A stretch of DNA of 64,000 bases from Colias croceus (lineage: Eukaryota > Arthropoda > Insecta > Lepidoptera > Pieridae). Location of the stretch: assembly GCF_905220415.1 (NCBI RefSeq), contig NC_059550.1:498501-562500 (forward strand). The letters are read 5' to 3'. The first letter of the stretch is position 1. Every line of letters starts with the position of its first letter. Position numbers and translations under genes: made by a program. The notes beneath the pieces were generated by a model. It was not told where the DNA came from. It saw nothing but the letters and a program-made list of their open reading frames with translations, and made no database searches. This document shows positions 61,407 through 64,000 of the stretch, piece by piece.

Positions 61407-63881
61407 ATTCACCCCTGAAAGGTTTTTTAGGCGCCAGGAAGGAACATACTTCAACAAGGACAGCTTACACTTAAAATTCATCACACGTAGTCTTGTGTGA
61501 CGACACGGTTGCTCGATTTTATATCACATTTTTAATACTATTACTGTTATACAAGCTTCGCACCTTGTGTCTATACGCAACGACTCCTGATAATAAAGTA
61601 GGTAGTTATATTTTTGTTATAAATAAAAATCTTTATTACGTTGGTATGAGAGCAATAAAATGGCACTAATAGCTTCTATTTTTTAAACTTGTAAGATAAT
61701 TTACCTCTTATCACGCCGATCTTTGGGTTTTGACTTGTGACATTAGCGATAACAACATTAATTAAACAATGATAGGCTTACTTTTCCTTATTCAAAATTT
61801 AACATAATTGCGATAAAATATCTTAAAATAAAAGCATTACCTCATGATAACATTTCGATTATTTTAAGTGCTCAAAACAAAATAAGTACGAGATCCACAT
61901 CACGATACATAAAGAAATTCATACAAAACTAATACCCAACGGTTACGCTTTCAACCGAACACCCATCCATAGAAAGTAAATCGAGCATATTATATTCAAG
62001 ACCAACCCGGCAATCGTAAAAAGCGCACTGCTATAAATCCAAGGAACTCATAATAGCCATTCGGCACTCCCCTCACGTCCTCTCAAGGCCCGTAGGCGAC
62101 CAGTTAGTATTCCGATCGACGACCAACGTACTCGCTCTACGTCATGATTGTACCAAGGTGTATGGAGCACAGGCATGGATTGGAGAGGACATTTTAGAAA
62201 AACATATTGAAATAACTGATTTAACTGAGCATCTCAAAAATTCCAGAAATAGTACGTAATATACAAGACGTGTCCTGTTGCATTGTGAATTTCTACGCTC
62301 AAATCTCCTGCTACAGTTTACAGATCAGTACAGGCACTATTGTGCACAACTTACAACAGACGATATGCATTGTGCATAATATATCTACACTCCTATCTCC
62401 ACTACCTAAAGATAAGTACCATACTCTACTGTGAAAATAAACAATGACGTAAGTATATCAATTATCAATATAGCATGAGCAAAATTTAGTTGTGTACATA
62501 GGAACGTAACGTACATTTGCCACGTGGATCATCATACTAAATGAGTAATCATCAATATGATAAACCATAGTATAGCTACGCTTTTAATTTTATCAACTGA
62601 TAACTGCTTTTCCCAAAATTGACTCACAGTCACGTTATGTCATTTTTCATACCGGATTCACTAGAGCAAACAACCATACATCCTTGTCGTAATATTTGAA
62701 CATATACAAAAAATATTATCTCCATTTCAGTGATGTTCTAATTCAATTAGCACGTTGTACATAACCTAGTCTACAATCAATCTATATTACGATGTATCAG
62801 ATAATACGATGGATCCGGAGTAGAGTCGTGATCTTAGAGCACGCGTGGTTGCAAATATAACGCAAACACTTGAAGTTAGGGCGTTTGGCGTAATGCTGTT
62901 AAACACTGTGCACACAAGCATTGACGCAAGTCGCGTTTTGCAAATTCATCTTATATTATTTACAAGTAACACACTTGCTTGATGAGGCTTGACTTCCAGA
63001 ACTGTTGTGTTATTATGTTAAGATGATGTTAGAGACCTTTTTTATACAAATTGACAATAAATGGTTATGTAAGCTTGGAGTCTAGTAAATAATGCCTATG
63101 AAGACACACAATATTTATTTAGCGTCGTGTGAATTAATATAAAGTGACGGTTCTGTGAAGAAGAGATTAACAGACTACTAAAAACAGAAGTTACGCAATT
63201 TATTGTTTAAATAATGATCAAATAATGAATGAGAGAATTCGTAATTCTGTTTACGATAATACTCATCGTTGTTTAACGTGTATATTTTACTAGGTTTTAC
63301 ATTGAATTTATAATCTACGTTGCTATTCGGGGAACAAAAATTGGCAACGACCGCTAATAATAAATAAATCGCTTGACATCAGTATTAAAAGAAGTTATTA
63401 CTAGCGACAGTGTTAACAATGGTTTGGATTGTTTTTTACTACGTCTTGCACGTTAAAGATATACCACAATGCATGAATGAATTGGCGCCAATGACAAATG
63501 ATCAGCAAATACAACATTGGTTCCATTTAAATTTTAACAGCTTACTTTAGCTATTCTAATATCAAAAAATTTATAACGAGTTAAGGTGAAGGCACAGTAT
63601 GAATATGGTAATGGTACTAAGGAGCAAATCCTAACAGAAAATCTTAAAGATCTTCATAGGTTAACAGCAGAAGTGCGATGGTATGAACCATGATATTAAC
63701 ATAAAACTAGAACTTGTTCAGTACTCAATACACTACACAGAACTAAACTCAACAGTAACCACAGAATTAAACTCTGTGTTTTGTTTATATCATCATGTCG
63801 ATGTATGATATAATTTATATTACCAAAGCTGGTATGACTCAAAGCGCTAAGATCTTTACGAAAACAATATTTATTAGGGTA
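61407..63881. other. AT-rich DNA without recognisable genes
   Basis: No coding exon, RNA gene or repeat structure beyond AT-rich runs was recognised. Confidence 0.4.
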
Positions 63882-64000
63882 CTAGTGGTCCGCCCCGGCT
63901 TCGCCCGTGGTACCTATGTTTAAACTATCCTATCTCTCAAGTTGGATCGAACTGCACATGGTGTGCGAATTTTATTATAATCGGTTAAGTGGTTTAGGAG
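63882..64000 (-). mobile_element. Helitron copy cut by the right window edge
   Basis: CTAG at 63882-63885 followed inward by GTCCGCCCCGGCTTCGCCCG, the mirror of the 49.4-kb copy's 3' end. The 5' part lies outside the window. Confidence 0.65.

Noticed and set aside
1..64000. CRISPR arrays, bacterial operons or prophage
   Set aside because: Introns, poly(A) signals and insect repeats show eukaryotic nuclear DNA; no regularly spaced short repeats were seen.

Overview
The window looks like moth or butterfly (Lepidoptera) nuclear DNA. It is AT-rich, its genes have introns, and it carries many short elements of types common in that order: small Helitrons with TCTATACTAATATTATAAA-like 5' ends and a hairpin plus CTAG at the 3' end, a tRNA-derived SINE with an ATG-repeat tail, and a complete CR1/jockey-type LINE. 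No species can be named from the sequence alone.

Left part (1-11 kb): two host genes, both read on the minus strand. The first (1-2743) is cut by the window edge. It encodes a long, Ser/Thr/Asn-rich, probably disordered protein that I cannot identify; it carries several QT-type motifs that resemble dynein light chain LC8 docking sites. The second (6057-9691) is a complete four-exon IRF2BP-family transcriptional co-regulator, with an N-terminal C4 zinc finger and a C-terminal C3HC4 RING. Upstream of its start lies CpG-rich, promoter-like DNA, apparently split by a 1-kb element with terminal inverted repeats. A second GC-rich block with YY1-like and CRE motifs lies at 11.76-11.89 kb, and a possible internal promoter lies in intron 1.

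Middle left (19.1-23.3 kb): a complete two-exon P-element/THAP9-type transposase gene on the minus strand, 972 codons, with an intact THAP zinc finger. Between the THAP domain and the RNase H-like core is a tandem array of about 20-residue repeats, most carrying IKIE, a SUMO-acceptor consensus. The acidic residue at the third catalytic position appears to be Asp rather than Glu. Just upstream is a 386-bp palindrome made of two head-to-head degenerate copies of the gene's own first exon, and a short GC-rich upstream segment that recurs three times in the window.

Middle (40.0-44.9 kb): a full-length LINE with ORF1 (PHD-like finger, coiled coil, FP/RRM-like region), ORF2 (APE endonuclease and YADD reverse transcriptase), a TCAGTC start, an A/T-rich tandem tail and a short probable target duplication.

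The remaining 40 kb or so shows no convincing protein-coding exon. It holds Helitron, SINE and MITE insertions, a few GC-rich or CRE/YY1/NRF1/GATA-motif islands that may be regulatory, and plain AT-rich DNA. It is best read as upstream or intronic DNA of genes lying mostly outside the window.
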